Source: Adineta steineri (Eukaryota; Rotifera; Eurotatoria; Adinetida; Adinetidae). Taken from it: a stretch of DNA of 64,000 nt. The position numbers were made by a program, and so were the translations under genes. The stretch covers positions 1,007,822 to 1,071,821 of the forward strand of contig CAJNOI010000008.1 in NCBI GenBank assembly GCA_905250115.1. Direction: 5' to 3'. Shown here piece by piece: positions 38,767 through 48,933 of this stretch. The notes beneath the pieces are model-generated. The model was not told where the DNA came from. It worked only from the letters and a program-made list of their open reading frames with translations, and did no database searches. How positions within the stretch are numbered: the first letter of the stretch is position 1; the number at the start of each line of letters is the position of its first letter.

Positions 38767-40020
38767 TTAAAGAAATGATTCGAGACAACGTCTAATTGTT
38801 GTTTCAAAATTTACTTGATCAATATGAATGCCAAAATCATGTGATAATTTACTACTATCTAATGCTGCATTATCAGGTCGTTGAACATTTGCATTTGATA
38901 CTGAACCTTGATCACGTTCAATATGATCAATTGGTAAATGAAATAGAGAAGCAATAAGTATTGCCATTTGAAATTTTGTATATTTTTGTGTACCAGAAAA
39001 ATGCACTATTCCATGAAGTTCAGTTCGATTCTAAAAAATAGAAAAATAGAAATTTTAATATCAAGAGAAAGATAAATATACTTGTTTTATTCGTTGTTCA
39101 CATAATTGTAAACAAACTTCAGCTACATCACCAACATATGTTGGATAACGAGTTTGAACACTTAATTATAAGAAGAAAATTCTAGAAAAAAACAATTAAC
39201 TCATAATGCTCTATCATACTCATCCATTTTCGCTCGTGTATCAGTATTTTTAATATTTTTAAGTAGAATAGTAACTGCATTTTCATCTAAACTTTCAACT
39301 TCTCCATAAAGTAATGGAACTCGAAGAATGAGATGATCTAAATAGAAAATTTACTCTATTAATTTAAATATAATAATATTTAATCATTACTTTTCGATGC
39401 TTTTTGTGTTACTAATTCAGCTTCATATTTACTTTTACCATATGCTTGTAATGGATTAGGTGTAGCATCTTCTTTATATGGTGGATTTTTTCCATCAAAA
39501 ACATAATCAGTTGATATAAGAATAAAGAAGATATTTTCTTTTGCTACAACAAAATAATGACTTCATTCGTAATTAAATTAAATAAATCATTTTACCAGCG
39601 AATTCAGCCAGATGTCGAGTTACTTCAACGTTGAGAAACATGGAATGTTTTGGATCTTTTTCAAATACATCTGGTTTACGTTCAGCAGCACAATGAACAA
39701 TTGCATGTGGCTATATAAATAACTGTGTTTTAAAATTCGCGTTTTTTGTTTTGTTATAGTTCCTACCTGTATTTCTCGAATAGTTTTATCAGTTTCATCA
39801 AAATTAGTTAAATCACATCGAATTAAATGTTTTTTATTTGCTCGATTATATGCAAGACCTGAATAGGATTAGAAAATTTTCAAAGAGATTTTTGTTTTTG
39901 TGATAGATATTAATCACCTGTTACATCCCAACCAGCATCAATAAAACGATTTGTTACTTGTCGACCTAAGACACCGGACGCTCCAGTGATAAGAACAGTT
40001 TTATTTATATTGAGACTCAT
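38767..40020 (-). CDS. MAT2B: Methionine adenosyltransferase 2 regulatory subunit beta
   Basis: Seven exons on the minus strand (39918-40020, 39767-39858, 39596-39710, 39391-39543, 39220-39337, 39082-39160, 38767-39030) give 307 residues. MAT2B is an NADP-binding SDR-like protein related to dTDP-4-dehydrorhamnose reductase. It binds MAT2A and tunes S-adenosylmethionine synthesis. Visible hallmarks are VLITGASGVLGRQV (dinucleotide fold), HCAAERKPDVFE, STDYVFDG with PPYKE, YGKSKYEAE (SDR YxxxK) and LRVPLLYGEVES. The start codon is immediately preceded by a TTTCTAG acceptor (reading the minus strand). The PEX13 gene ends only 129 bp upstream on the same strand, so the pair may be transcribed as an operon resolved by trans-splicing. 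Confidence 0.93.
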
Positions 40021-40022
40021 CT
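40021..40022 (-). promoter_or_regulatory. Splice acceptor abutting the MAT2B start codon
   Basis: On the minus strand a pyrimidine stretch ending TTTCTAG runs directly into the ATG. With PEX13 ending 129 bp upstream, this is the pattern expected of a spliced-leader acceptor for a downstream operon gene. Confidence 0.55.
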
Positions 40023-40149
40023 AGAAAGCAGGATGTATGAAGAAAAATCAGAACAAAACAAATCGTTCAAGACATCAATCGAATCACGAAGTAAAATTAA
40101 CAATACAATCACAAATAAACACATACAAAAACAAAAAAGATGTAATAAA

Positions 40150-41953
40150 TTAAGATAATGTTGGTTGTTCTCCTTCGTGAATATTTGGTTGAGGAATATT
40201 TGTTGTCGTGGAAGAAGATTGAGGCGGTATAACTGACTAAAAATAGAACAAAATAAATTATTTAAAAACAAATGAAAAGTATTTTAATTTACTGTGGCAT
40301 TGTAAGGTGTCTGTGGATGAAGAGTGATGCTTGAATTTGGTGTCTGTCGTACTGGTTGAACATAATTAGCGGGTATTAAACCTGTATGAATACGATCTAC
40401 AGTACCCAAAAACCAATTAGATGATGTGGATTGTAAAGCTAAAAGATATAGAAGAAAATTGTTTTTCTTTAATAGTATTCATAAAGCAAATTGATTTTAA
40501 TATCATAAGTGTAAGGAGTAGTAAAATCTTTCTCCGAAGAAGCATTAGATGAGGAAGAAGAAAATTACTGACTTTGATCATCAAAAATGTCTGTCAAAGG
40601 ATAATCATGTTACAAATTATTTTAGAATAGAAAAATCCGATTTCTTCAGAATCAGTATCTTCTTGATTTAATGAACAATTCATTGCTGATATTCATTCAT
40701 TACTAAAAGATAGACAAGAGTAGTATATCATCTCATGTGATACACTCTTTCAATTCTAGTCATTTTCCTATAAGAACCGAAATCGTTGATGTTCGTATGT
40801 TTTTCGGAAACAGAAAGGAGAACGTGTACAGAATATTATAGTTCAATAAATACATTATAAAGTCTTTATCTCAAATTTTGACTAAAGTGAATATGATTAA
40901 TCTATTTTAATACACTCTTATTAAATTCTTACCTAAAGGTGCTAAATAAATAGTTGCTCCTCGTGTAAACGATAATTCATCTGGATTTCTAGCCGTATAA
41001 TCATATAAAGCTAATACTCGAGGTTGATTTGTGTCTTGTTCTAACCAATTGGTAGAAGCTAAACATTCAACAATCATTTATTAAACAAAAAAAATCTCCG
41101 AAAAAAAACATTTTCTAACTTTGTCTTTTTTTAATTATAGAATTAATGAGTCTTAACATTAACATTGGTGTACCAAAGGAAACAATAACAAATAAAGCAA
41201 CAAGTAAACTAGATGATGATGATGACGATGGTGATGGCATTTGTCCATTTGGATTTATATTAGTTTGTTGTAAACTATGATAAATAGCTGACCATGTTTC
41301 TTCCGTTGTTCCACGTGTTGCATGTCGTAAATGAAGAATACGTAATAAACGATGATAAATATATTTAATAAATCTCCATAATAATACAAGTGGATAGAGT
41401 GATGCAAGATCTGATCGTATTCGTGTGAAATTATCAACTACATCAGTTACAGCACGAAATGATGAATAAACACTATTAAATGTTGATTCAAGCATGTATG
41501 ATACTGAACGAAATGTATGTATGACAGATTCAATTGATGAAAATGCTGAACGGGATTCATCCATAGCTAGTTGAGAAAAATTACTAACTGGCATATTCGA
41601 TTGCATACCGTATTGTGTATTATATGGTGAATAACGATAATTATTATTATATAAACCTCCTTGTTGATATGAACCTAATGAATAAGGACTTAAATAATTT
41701 GCTGATTGATAAAGACCCATTGGTTGTTGTTGTTGTTGTTGAATTGTTCGAGGAGGGGGAGGAGGTATTTGACTTTGCATTCGTCTAAAAATAATCAGTT
41801 AACTTTTGGGAGAAAAATAAATTTAATAATTTAAAAGAATACATACGGCTGTTCGATAGTTGGTATCATACCGTTATTTATGGTATCAAATATTGTTGGC
41901 ATTGGTTGACTTGACATTGGTACTGATGATTCCCAAGGCTTAGGAGCAGCCAT
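40150..41953 (-). CDS. PEX13: Peroxisomal membrane protein PEX13 (peroxin-13)
   Basis: Five exons on the minus strand (41847-41953, 41120-41784, 40933-41058, 40293-40438, 40150-40236) encode 376 residues. PEX13 is part of the peroxisomal import pore and docks PEX5 and PEX14. It opens MAAPKPWE, as in animal PEX13. A Pro/Gln-rich and Tyr/Gly/Asn-rich N-terminal half follows (PYSLGSYQQGGLYNNNYRY). The conserved membrane region contains VIHTFRSVSYMLESTFNSVY. The SH3 domain is split between exons 3 and 4: VLALYDYTARNPDELSFTRG, then NWFLGTVDRIHTGLIPANYV. A TAG acceptor directly abuts the ATG. The 494-bp intron within the SH3 domain is long and contains a coding-like segment (about 40505-40585) that may be an alternative exon. 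Confidence 0.93.
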
Positions 41954-41955
41954 CT
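41954..41955 (-). promoter_or_regulatory. Splice acceptor abutting the PEX13 start codon
   Basis: On the minus strand an oligo-T run ending in TAG is followed immediately by ATG. This is consistent with spliced-leader addition or a 5'-UTR intron. Confidence 0.55.
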
Positions 41956-42657
41956 AAAAAAAAGTACATTGATAAGATAATTTTACGTATTTAAAAAAAG
42001 AAAATTCTCGTTGACAACAGTCTATTCGATCTTCATATCTGAATGAATCATCGTATATCAATCTTATTTTCCTATTAAAATATAAGTTTTTTATTTTTAT
42101 TGATAATAAAAATTGATTAAGAAAACACGAAAATTATTTTTAAAATAAAATTTTATTACTAAAGTGACATCTTTAGAAATCCTTATATTATTGGATTGTT
42201 TTCTAGTTGTTTTGCTCGTGTTATTATTATATATGGAAAAGAAGTCGAAAATACATGAATTACGATAATGATTCTAAATAATATTTATTTTAGATTTTAG
42301 ATTAAATAATGTTATATTCAAAATTTAAATGGATTGATAATCAAATTATTACAATGAGACAATTCGATGCATATTATTGTAAGTATTTTCAAGTCCAAAG
42401 TTTTATTCGGGAAGAGTAGAAGTATTGATTTATTTATATTTAATCAAGATAGTTTCTCCAATGTTAAAATTTGTTAGTGTAAACAAGAATATGTTTATGA
42501 AAGATAATTATTGTCATCTATAGAACCCATAAAGATGAAGACAGAGTATTTTAAGATGAAATTTGTTTTTTTGTCACACAAATTAACTATAGATATCTTC
42601 GAGAGTAGAACTGATAATTTATTTCTAGTATATTATTGTATTTATTCGAAGAAATGA

Positions 42658-42882
42658 TATTTCATTGGTCAAAAAAAGCAAGCTCGAAATTTGGAATTTA
42701 CGGATGTCTAGTTTTAACCGAAAATCTCAGCTCAGAAATTTAACCATCTGTTTCTGATTGCTCATATAAATACTCTGAGTCGATCAATGTTATTCAAGAA
42801 AAAAAACATGGAGTTAAAGGTTGAAATACCACAAAATCGTAAACTCCAAACTTCAAGCTCACCTTTTTTGACCTATTTCATT
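42658..42882. mobile_element. Mutator-like MITE with perfect 9-bp target-site duplication
   Basis: The element proper is 42667-42873 (207 bp). It is bounded by identical 9-bp direct repeats TATTTCATT at 42658-42666 and 42874-42882. Its ends are inverted repeats of about 36 bp. Left reads GGTCAAAAAAAGCAAGCTCG; right (reverse complement) reads GGTCAAAAAAGGTGAGCTTG. The repeats continue into TTGGARTTTACG on both sides. The six mismatches are all transitions. A 9-bp duplication and long terminal repeats are typical of Mutator-like elements. No transposase is encoded. Confidence 0.8.
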
Positions 42883-43158
42883 CATCTGTTTTTCCCTTTT
42901 GAGATACACCATATACATATTTCATTAGTTTTTAAGTCCTCGAAAATTAGTTAATACTGTCCTTCCAAACGTCATTTATTATTATCGATAAATAAATTAG
43001 TAATTAATGAAAAAAATATACTGGAACGGTCTAGTTCGATTAATTGTCTGCACGGTTCTTTTTTAAACAGCGTAGAATAAGGACACAAAGTGAATAAACC
43101 CTAAAGTTAAAGTTCGCTAATTATACTTCAAAAATCTTAATTATTCATAGATATACTC

Positions 43159-43313
43159 AGTGTTTTATCTAGGTTTTTCCTTCCGAGAGGGCGAAAACCT
43201 AACTTCTGGAAGGAAAATACACAGTATAAACACGAAAACTGCACTTTTCGGGAGGAAAAATTGGTCTCCGAGAGGACGCCGCCATCCTTGCCCTCCCTCT
43301 AGATAAATCACTG
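43159..43313. mobile_element. hAT-like MITE (155 bp)
   Basis: Terminal inverted repeats CAGTGTTTTATCTAG (left) and CAGTGATTTATCTAG (right, reverse complement) differ at one base. The flanks are 8-bp near-duplicates, GATATACT and GATAAACT (7 of 8). CAGTG termini with an 8-bp target duplication are characteristic of the hAT superfamily. The interior is markedly GC-richer than the flanks and has no transposase frame. Confidence 0.75.
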
Positions 43314-44896
43314 GATAAACTGAAGTATCTGAATATCTTTCGTATTGTATCAATAGAATAATTTGAATTAAATGTATTTCTAGACTTCATACAGAATCAA
43401 ATAATTTTTAGACAACAAAAATATGTCTTAAAAGAACGTCCAAGCGAATGAATATTTACATTCAATATCTTCAGTTATTTTTGTTATTTTATAGAGAAAA
43501 TGCATGTAATTGACGTCTAGTAGTAAAGTAATTCATAAATATGTTAAATTGTTTTTAAGAGAAATATTATGTTGTACGAAGAAGTCTGTTTATAATAGAA
43601 ACGTTGTTATACTGATTGAGTTTGTCTACTTGTCTTTTTACCTTAGACTGAAGGACTTATATGTTAACCGTATCGTATAAAAGTGTGAATGAATTTCTAT
43701 GAAAAAATATAACGAAATGAATACCTACAAAAAGAAACTCACCTAGATTTTTTAATAAATTACCGTAAAAAATGAATATATTGTCAGATCCTTAATCTTA
43801 CATGTTGATATATTATTCTCAATAAATTCTCTCGTAAATGACTCATTATCGTTGTTATCAGTATCGTAAAATACTAGTTTTGATACAAAATGACTCGTTG
43901 TATGCATTCTAGTTCTTTCTATTCTATTTGATAAATACATAACAAAATTTTGATCTTGATTTTTATTATTTATCTACTTTCGAAACAAATAAGTATTTCA
44001 TAAGAATGTGTTATACTTCTTGTTTTATATTCATTCGTTCATTATACTTAATACTCAAAAATGTCCACACATGAAACCCTCTAACGTACAGAATAGCATT
44101 ACTGTGTTAATTATGTAATACAAACATATGTGTTCCTTCATTTTTATTTCTTTCTTCTTTTTGCTATATGACTTGACCTTCACTCTCCTAAAAGGAACTC
44201 GTGTTTCAATATAACATTGCTGATGACTACTACCACCTATTACAATTTCAATTTCTTCGTTCTTTTTTTTTCTTCTTTTTTTTCTTATTCTCCTTCCTAC
44301 TTTTTTTTTACTAGTTCTCTTTTGATTACTCCTGTGGCTGTTGCTGCCGCTGCAACCACAACTCCCCATTTTTATAATGTAAATGCACAAATGGTACGAG
44401 AAAAGAACATTGACGAAAAAAGAAAAAAAAAATTCATCTCGCATTTAATATGTATGTTACATACGTACACACATAATAAGAAAGAATTGAGTTGACGATG
44501 AAGGGCGACATTGATGTGGTTTTTTTTCCTTTTTTTTTAGAGAAATAACTTCTTTTTTTTATTATTATACAGCGAAAAAGAAAGAGAGACAAAACACGTC
44601 GACATGCGCCGGTTTTTTTTCCGTATTTATTCACGTGGGCTTGAGTGAACTTTCTTTTTCTTTTTTACATTGAGTTTTATACCTCTCTCTTGTTCTGTCA
44701 TTGATAGAAAAAGAACATCAACGACGACGTCGAAACTTCATCTGACTCGTCATCAATGCAGAATGAAGGAAACCGGTGGTTGTTAAATGATGAGAATAAA
44801 GGCCTAGTAGGATAGCGCTCTTTGATCTAACTGAAGCTAAACCTTTTTCCTAACGTTCACAAAACAAAAAAAAAATTATAATTTATCGTATTTTAG

Positions 44897-45608
44897 ATGC
44901 GCCATGCAACGGATGATAATGAGCAACCTGCTTTTAATGATATTCGAATTGACCTTCGTGGTAGTAGTGTCGATGGACCTAGAACTGGCCTAAATAGTAA
45001 TCAAACATATTATCCAAACCGTTATACAGCTGAAAATGATCAACGATCACAAGGTTCAGTACCAAGTCGAGTATCAAGATATTCAGGTAAATCAAACTGA
45101 TAAATTAGCATAAATAACCTTGAATAATAAAAAAATATTCTTTTGTTATTAAAGAGTATCCTCAAGTTCGGCCAACTAATCCATTATATTCAAGTCAATC
45201 AACTATAAGAACACAAGGCTCCAATCCTCATGCAGCTGGCGCATCAAGTTCAAAAAGTTCAGCTACATTAGTGAATCGTCGTCAAAAATTTGATCCACAA
45301 GCACCACGTCGACCATCAGATTGGAGATGGTTAGCAATATTATGTGTCATTTTATTTTTTCCACTTGGTAAATTTCTATTTACTTTTTAAACATATATAT
45401 ATATATTTCATTATTCTATTGTTTAGGTTTATTTGCATTTGCCTTTGCTCGCAAAGCACAAAATAAATTTCGCGATGGTTTTGTTATGGATTCACATAAA
45501 CTTAATAAACGTGCTCTTATTCTTTGTATTCTATCCATTTTATGTGGTATTGCATTGATCATTGGTTTACTCTTTGGTTTCGATGCTTGGCCAAGAACAA
45601 ATGGATAA
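44897..45608 (+). CDS. Dispanin/CD225 (IFITM-superfamily)-like two-TM protein
   Basis: Three exons, 44897-45086, 45155-45367 and 45427-45608, encode 194 residues. The first ~125 residues are polar, Ser/Asn/Arg/Pro-rich and probably cytoplasmic. Then comes TM1 (WLAILCVILFFPLGLFAFAF), a basic loop (RKAQNKFRDG) and TM2 (ALILCILSILCGIALIIGLL). The PLGLxAxxFARKAQ...G pattern between two helices matches the CD225 domain of dispanins such as PRRT1 and TMEM-type relatives. These animal proteins are generally poorly characterised. The start codon is directly preceded by TTTTAG, another candidate trans-splice acceptor. Family assignment is by motif only. Confidence 0.7.
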
Positions 45609-46235
45609 ATATTTCCATGTATACATAAATACATATATATACATATAATCAATGAGAATATTAGATTAGTACAAAACATCTTCTTGTATATGTCGTTGGT
45701 TTTTTTTTTTTTGAAACGCCTTATTACAAACGAAAAAGAAAACAAATCAGAACAGTTTTACTTGAACAGTATAATCAAATTAATTTTTATTCTTCCTTTT
45801 TTTTTGTTTTTTCTTGTGCTTGTATGTGTGTGTGATTTATTACTCATGGAAAATGCTCAGAAAAAGAAACAGTTCATTTTTATTCATCCGTGTATATTCT
45901 TATGTACTTTCTTCTTCTTTTTTTTTATTTAAAAATAAGATAGACAAATTTGTTTTCTTTTTCTTTGAATATTTTGATTTATTAATTTACTTTTTGAGAA
46001 GAAAAACATATATGAGCCCTTCTGTTTTATGAAGCGTATCGAATATTCTATATCATTAAAACCTTGACGAGAAATTTTCCTTTGTAGATGAAATTATTTA
46101 GCGATACCGTATAGAATTAATAATTAAAAAGGTTTCCTCATGTTTTCTGAATAAAATAAGTGATATATACATTTCATAATATTTAACGATTTGTCAAAAT
46201 TAATTATTTTCATTTTTTTGTTCGATTACATATTT
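45609..46235. other. Intergenic region
   Basis: AT-rich with T/C-rich runs. Ends in a TTTTAG acceptor (46233-46238) 10 nt upstream of the UQCR10 start codon. Confidence 0.4.
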
Positions 46236-46248
46236 TAGATACTTCACA

Positions 46249-46482
46249 ATGTCACTCACAAAAACTATTTATAATATTTTCTTTCGTCGTTCAGCAACAA
46301 TTGCTTTAACAACTGTTGTTGGTGTATTTGCCTATGAACGTATCATCAATAAGTCAGCTGAATACATATATGAACGTCGTAATCAAGGCAAATTATGGAA
46401 GCATGTTCAACCTTCATTCAAATTACCAACTGATGACGACGAAGAAGCATCTGGCTCCGGAAAAGAGGGTGACGAATCATAA
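46249..46482 (+). CDS. UQCR10: Cytochrome b-c1 complex subunit 9 (UQCR10/QCR9)
   Basis: A single coding exon for 77 residues. This small single-TM subunit of mitochondrial respiratory complex III stabilises the Rieske/cytochrome c1 region. Family hallmarks are the N-terminal YNIFFRRSATIALTTVVGVF, FAYERIINK at the end of the helix, and the C-terminal NQGKLWKHVQ, matching the EGKLWKH signature of animal homologues. An acidic tail of about 20 residues (DDDEEASGSG) extends beyond the human protein. A TAG acceptor lies 10 nt before the ATG (46236-46238), and an AATAAA poly(A) signal lies at 46625-46630. Confidence 0.95.
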   Translation: MSLTKTIYNIFFRRSATIALTTVVGVFAYERIINKSAEYIYERRNQGKLWKHVQPSFKLPTDDDEEASGSGKEGDES

Positions 46483-48933
46483 GCACAATCAGATCGTGAA
46501 CAAGGAAGAAAAAATTTAAAAAAAATAAGGCACAAATGCTTAATTATCTAACATTATCCCATTTCTTTTTTTTCCCGTTAAATAACTGATTTAGTTTCTA
46601 TTTCTGTCCTTGTTTGTTTTTCATAATAAACAACTCTTTAGATTTTATGTCTTAGGATAAATATACTTTTTAATATTATTCATCGAAACACATTTTTAGA
46701 ATCAAATTTTAACCTTGTGCAAAAAGAATGACTCTATGTAGTGTACTTGTAAATCAAAGAGCAACCATTCATGATTAAAAGCTATTACTGTAGATACTCG
46801 ATTCTCACTTTAATTTTTCAATTAAAATTAAATCAATAACCTTCTAGTATGATTACAATGTCATAGGTTTTCCTTTTAACCCTTTGATGGACGGTGGGGC
46901 ATATATGTACCACTTTTTTTTCTTTTCAATCATATGATTACGGTGAAGTAAGAACAATTGTTTTGATATAAAATACTATGATACTGCATAGATTGAGTAT
47001 ATATATATGAGAGGGTGAGTATAGGTGTCGCTGCAGATAACATGGCAAAACCTACAGCCACACCCACTCACACCTATATCCACACACATACCCCAATAAT
47101 CTGCATCAAAGCTATCATTCTATGCGAAAACAATCGTCAAAACTTGCTCTTCCAAAAGTTGCCCGTTAAAGGGTTAATAAAAAGCACACACATAAATTAT
47201 ACTTTTTAGGTTCTACTTTATGTCATTATAGTCTATGACAAAATTATTATTCTTTTTTTGTAGCTGCTATTTTTTACCATATGACAAGTTATAATATTAT
47301 TAATAATAGCAGCGATACAGCATACTTTCTATTAATATACCGATAGAACAAAGTCCAATTTTTATCTTTTTATTTTAATGCTGGTTTTTAGGTCATTTTG
47401 TTTTCTGTACTTGAGCTAAAATAGAATTAAAGAATATATAATAACCTTAGTATTTTTGCAGACTTGATTAAATCGAAATTAACCTTTGTTATTTTTTTCT
47501 TTTTGGAATATTCTATTATGTTAGTTTTTATCATTTATATAATATAATGAGTAAATAATTCCTATAAACCTATTGATTTAGTTGAATCAATATGAAAATA
47601 TTCTTTTGATTACATTGACTAAAATATAATGGTATTTAGACATAAATACAATTCTATCTTTTCTTTTTCGACAATGTTGTTTACTTTCATCTTTGTCTAC
47701 TTGAAATCGATTTCTGAAGTGTCTTAATGTACATTTTTTATTTCTTTCGCAATCTTTTTTCCTTTGTTACATATTACTAATTACCTTGCTTGCACTTTCG
47801 ATACAAAGAAAATATGATTATGACCTTCAGAGACATCTCTTTACTCGTACATACATGTAATTCTAAGGCCAAATCGGATTAAAATTGAACCTTGGAATAA
47901 AATTAAAGTTATGTGAAATGCCATACCATTGCTTCTGTACGAAAATGTTTAACAAACAGAAGTTTATATCAACAGTTATTTCTTGTAGGTGTTTTCTCTT
48001 AGCACGGATCTAGGCTTGGATACAAATGATCGATGACAGACCTATCCTCGATTTTAATAAATCATTTTTATTACTGTACTTATTCTGTCATATATAATAT
48101 ATAGATAAATCACTTCTAATGATGGTTAATTATGATCTGTTAGATATTGATCTGACTATAAATACACATGATAGTCTTCAGATTTTAATAGAGAAAACAA
48201 AATTTTATATTATTATTATCATCATATAAATCCAATTGAAACGATTTCTTATCTAAAAAATGTTATTTAACTTAATCTAATCCAATTTTATATTTTGTTT
48301 TCGATTTGATATGCTCTATTAATAATCTGTCATATCATTTTTCATATTCTTCTCTTATATCAGTTGCATAGAAAAGAAAATAGGAAAAAACAACAGGGTG
48401 TGCGCTGTACCTATACTGTTCGACACTTAAAGATGAATTTTTGTATTTCGATATAAAACATTGAAATGCAATTATTGAAACAAGATGTATCGAGGTATTG
48501 ATTATGTACTTTTTTTTGTTAAGTTTGCATTTAAATGTATTAAACTAAAAGTATTTGAATAGAATAGAAGCCATACTTTTATATATACACAATTCATTTC
48601 ATCATGTTTTTTTATTTCAGTTAAAAATATCTACCAACTAGAGAGACAAAAAAGAAGAAAATCAAGTTGATACGTATCTCTCGTGTTCTATTCGCAGGAC
48701 TGTCAACTCAAGCATAGACTAAAAAAGAAAAAGAAGAAGAGAAGAAGATATACATAACAGAAAAAAAAAAAAAGAAAGACATCGCCTATCGCCGTATATT
48801 CACATACACACATTCACACATACAAATACACTCTGTCTGTTTTTGCATACACTATACATTAAAAAAAGTATTTTTTCTTTTGTTCATTCCTCTTCTTTTT
48901 ATATTATAAAAAAATGTTCCTCGCGCTAATGTT
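46483..48933. other. Convergent intergenic region with one MITE
   Basis: 2.4 kb between UQCR10 (+) and PPP1R3-like (-). Contains the TTAA-flanked element at 46880-47173; otherwise AT-rich with no gene seen. Confidence 0.45.
46880..47173. mobile_element. piggyBac-like MITE (294 bp)
   Basis: Flanked on both sides by perfect TTAA (46876-46879 and 47174-47177). Short inverted termini: left CCCTTTGATGGACGG, right (reverse complement) CCCTTTAACGGGCAA. CCCTTT ends plus a TTAA duplication define piggyBac-like elements. The interior is unusually rich in CA/CC-type repeats (CACACCC, ACACAC) and carries no transposase. Confidence 0.75.

Larger units (their letters stand above)
41956..44893. other. Intergenic region with two MITEs
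   Basis: Holds inverted-repeat elements at 42667-42873 and 43159-43313. A Lys/Arg-rich minus-strand frame at 44055-44444, with an internal MGSCGCSG start, comes from AAG-type repeats and is not called a gene. The region ends in TTTTAG at 44891-44896, abutting the next start codon. Confidence 0.45.

Noticed and set aside
44055..44495. Basic minus-strand frame with MGSCGCSG start, and the overlapping plus-strand frame
   Set aside because: Built largely on AAG/TTC simple repeats; no domain, no splice support and overlapping open frames on both strands.
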